Shown piece by piece: positions 5,561-5,621 of a stretch of 5,621 bases of DNA (position 1 is the first letter of the stretch; each line of letters begins with the position of its first letter). The stretch comes from Krumholzibacterium sp965370495. Its GTDB lineage: Bacteria; Krumholzibacteriota; Krumholzibacteriia; Krumholzibacteriales; Krumholzibacteriaceae. The notes below the pieces were generated by a model. That model saw only the letters and a program-made list of their open reading frames with translations. It did not search any database and was not told the DNA's origin. The position numbers and the translations under genes are program-made. The stretch is taken from NCBI GenBank assembly GCA_965370495.1, contig CBDUUV010000127.1, positions 1 through 5,621 of the forward strand, in the 5' to 3' direction.

Positions 5561-5621
5561 AGTGTTTCCGTCTGCTGCGGGCCCTTTTCTCAGGCAATAT
5601 TATCAAGCTTCATCATATCCC

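Overview
The window reads as ordinary bacterial chromosome: densely packed genes on both strands, sigma-70-like promoters, Shine-Dalgarno sites, rho-independent terminators and two tRNA genes. There is no phage, transposon, CRISPR or conjugation gene. Base composition is moderate, with AT-rich control regions. The signal-peptide M14 peptidase, the AhpE-like peroxiredoxin and an ssb gene with no rpsF/rpsR beside it would fit an uncultured bacterium of the FCB/Gemmatimonadota/Krumholzibacteriota type. That placement is a guess, because no strong phylogenetic marker lies in the window.

Left part (1-1380): a consensus-like promoter (22-51) drives a tiny lysine-rich protein of 29 residues (114-203, +). 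It converges with a GT4-family glycosyltransferase (228-1343, -). The best promoter of the glycosyltransferase lies so close to its ATG that the transcript is predicted to be leaderless or nearly so.

Middle (1390-1860): tRNA-Arg(UCU) without an encoded CCA and tRNA-His(GUG) with encoded G-1 and CCA, both on the + strand, followed by an intergenic stretch and a terminator that serves the minus-strand gene beyond it.

Centre (1879-3156): a peroxiredoxin (-) and ssb (+) are divergently transcribed from a 256-base control region. The peroxiredoxin promoter is nearly perfect (TTGACA, 17 bases, CATAAT). A 19-bp dyad with a Fur/PerR-like core is centred on its predicted transcription start, which suggests peroxide- or metal-responsive control. 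The ssb leader carries a run of nine G. A clear terminator follows ssb.

Right part (3178-5560): an exported M14 zinc carboxypeptidase starts only 21 bases after the ssb terminator. It converges with a CPBP (CAAX/ABI-type) intramembrane protease gene (-), and a terminator separates their 3' ends.

The genes are mostly single transcription units with unrelated housekeeping or envelope roles. I see no evidence of a new multi-gene system. The most informative signals are regulatory: the dyad at the peroxiredoxin promoter, the leaderless glycosyltransferase, and the terminator immediately upstream of the peptidase.
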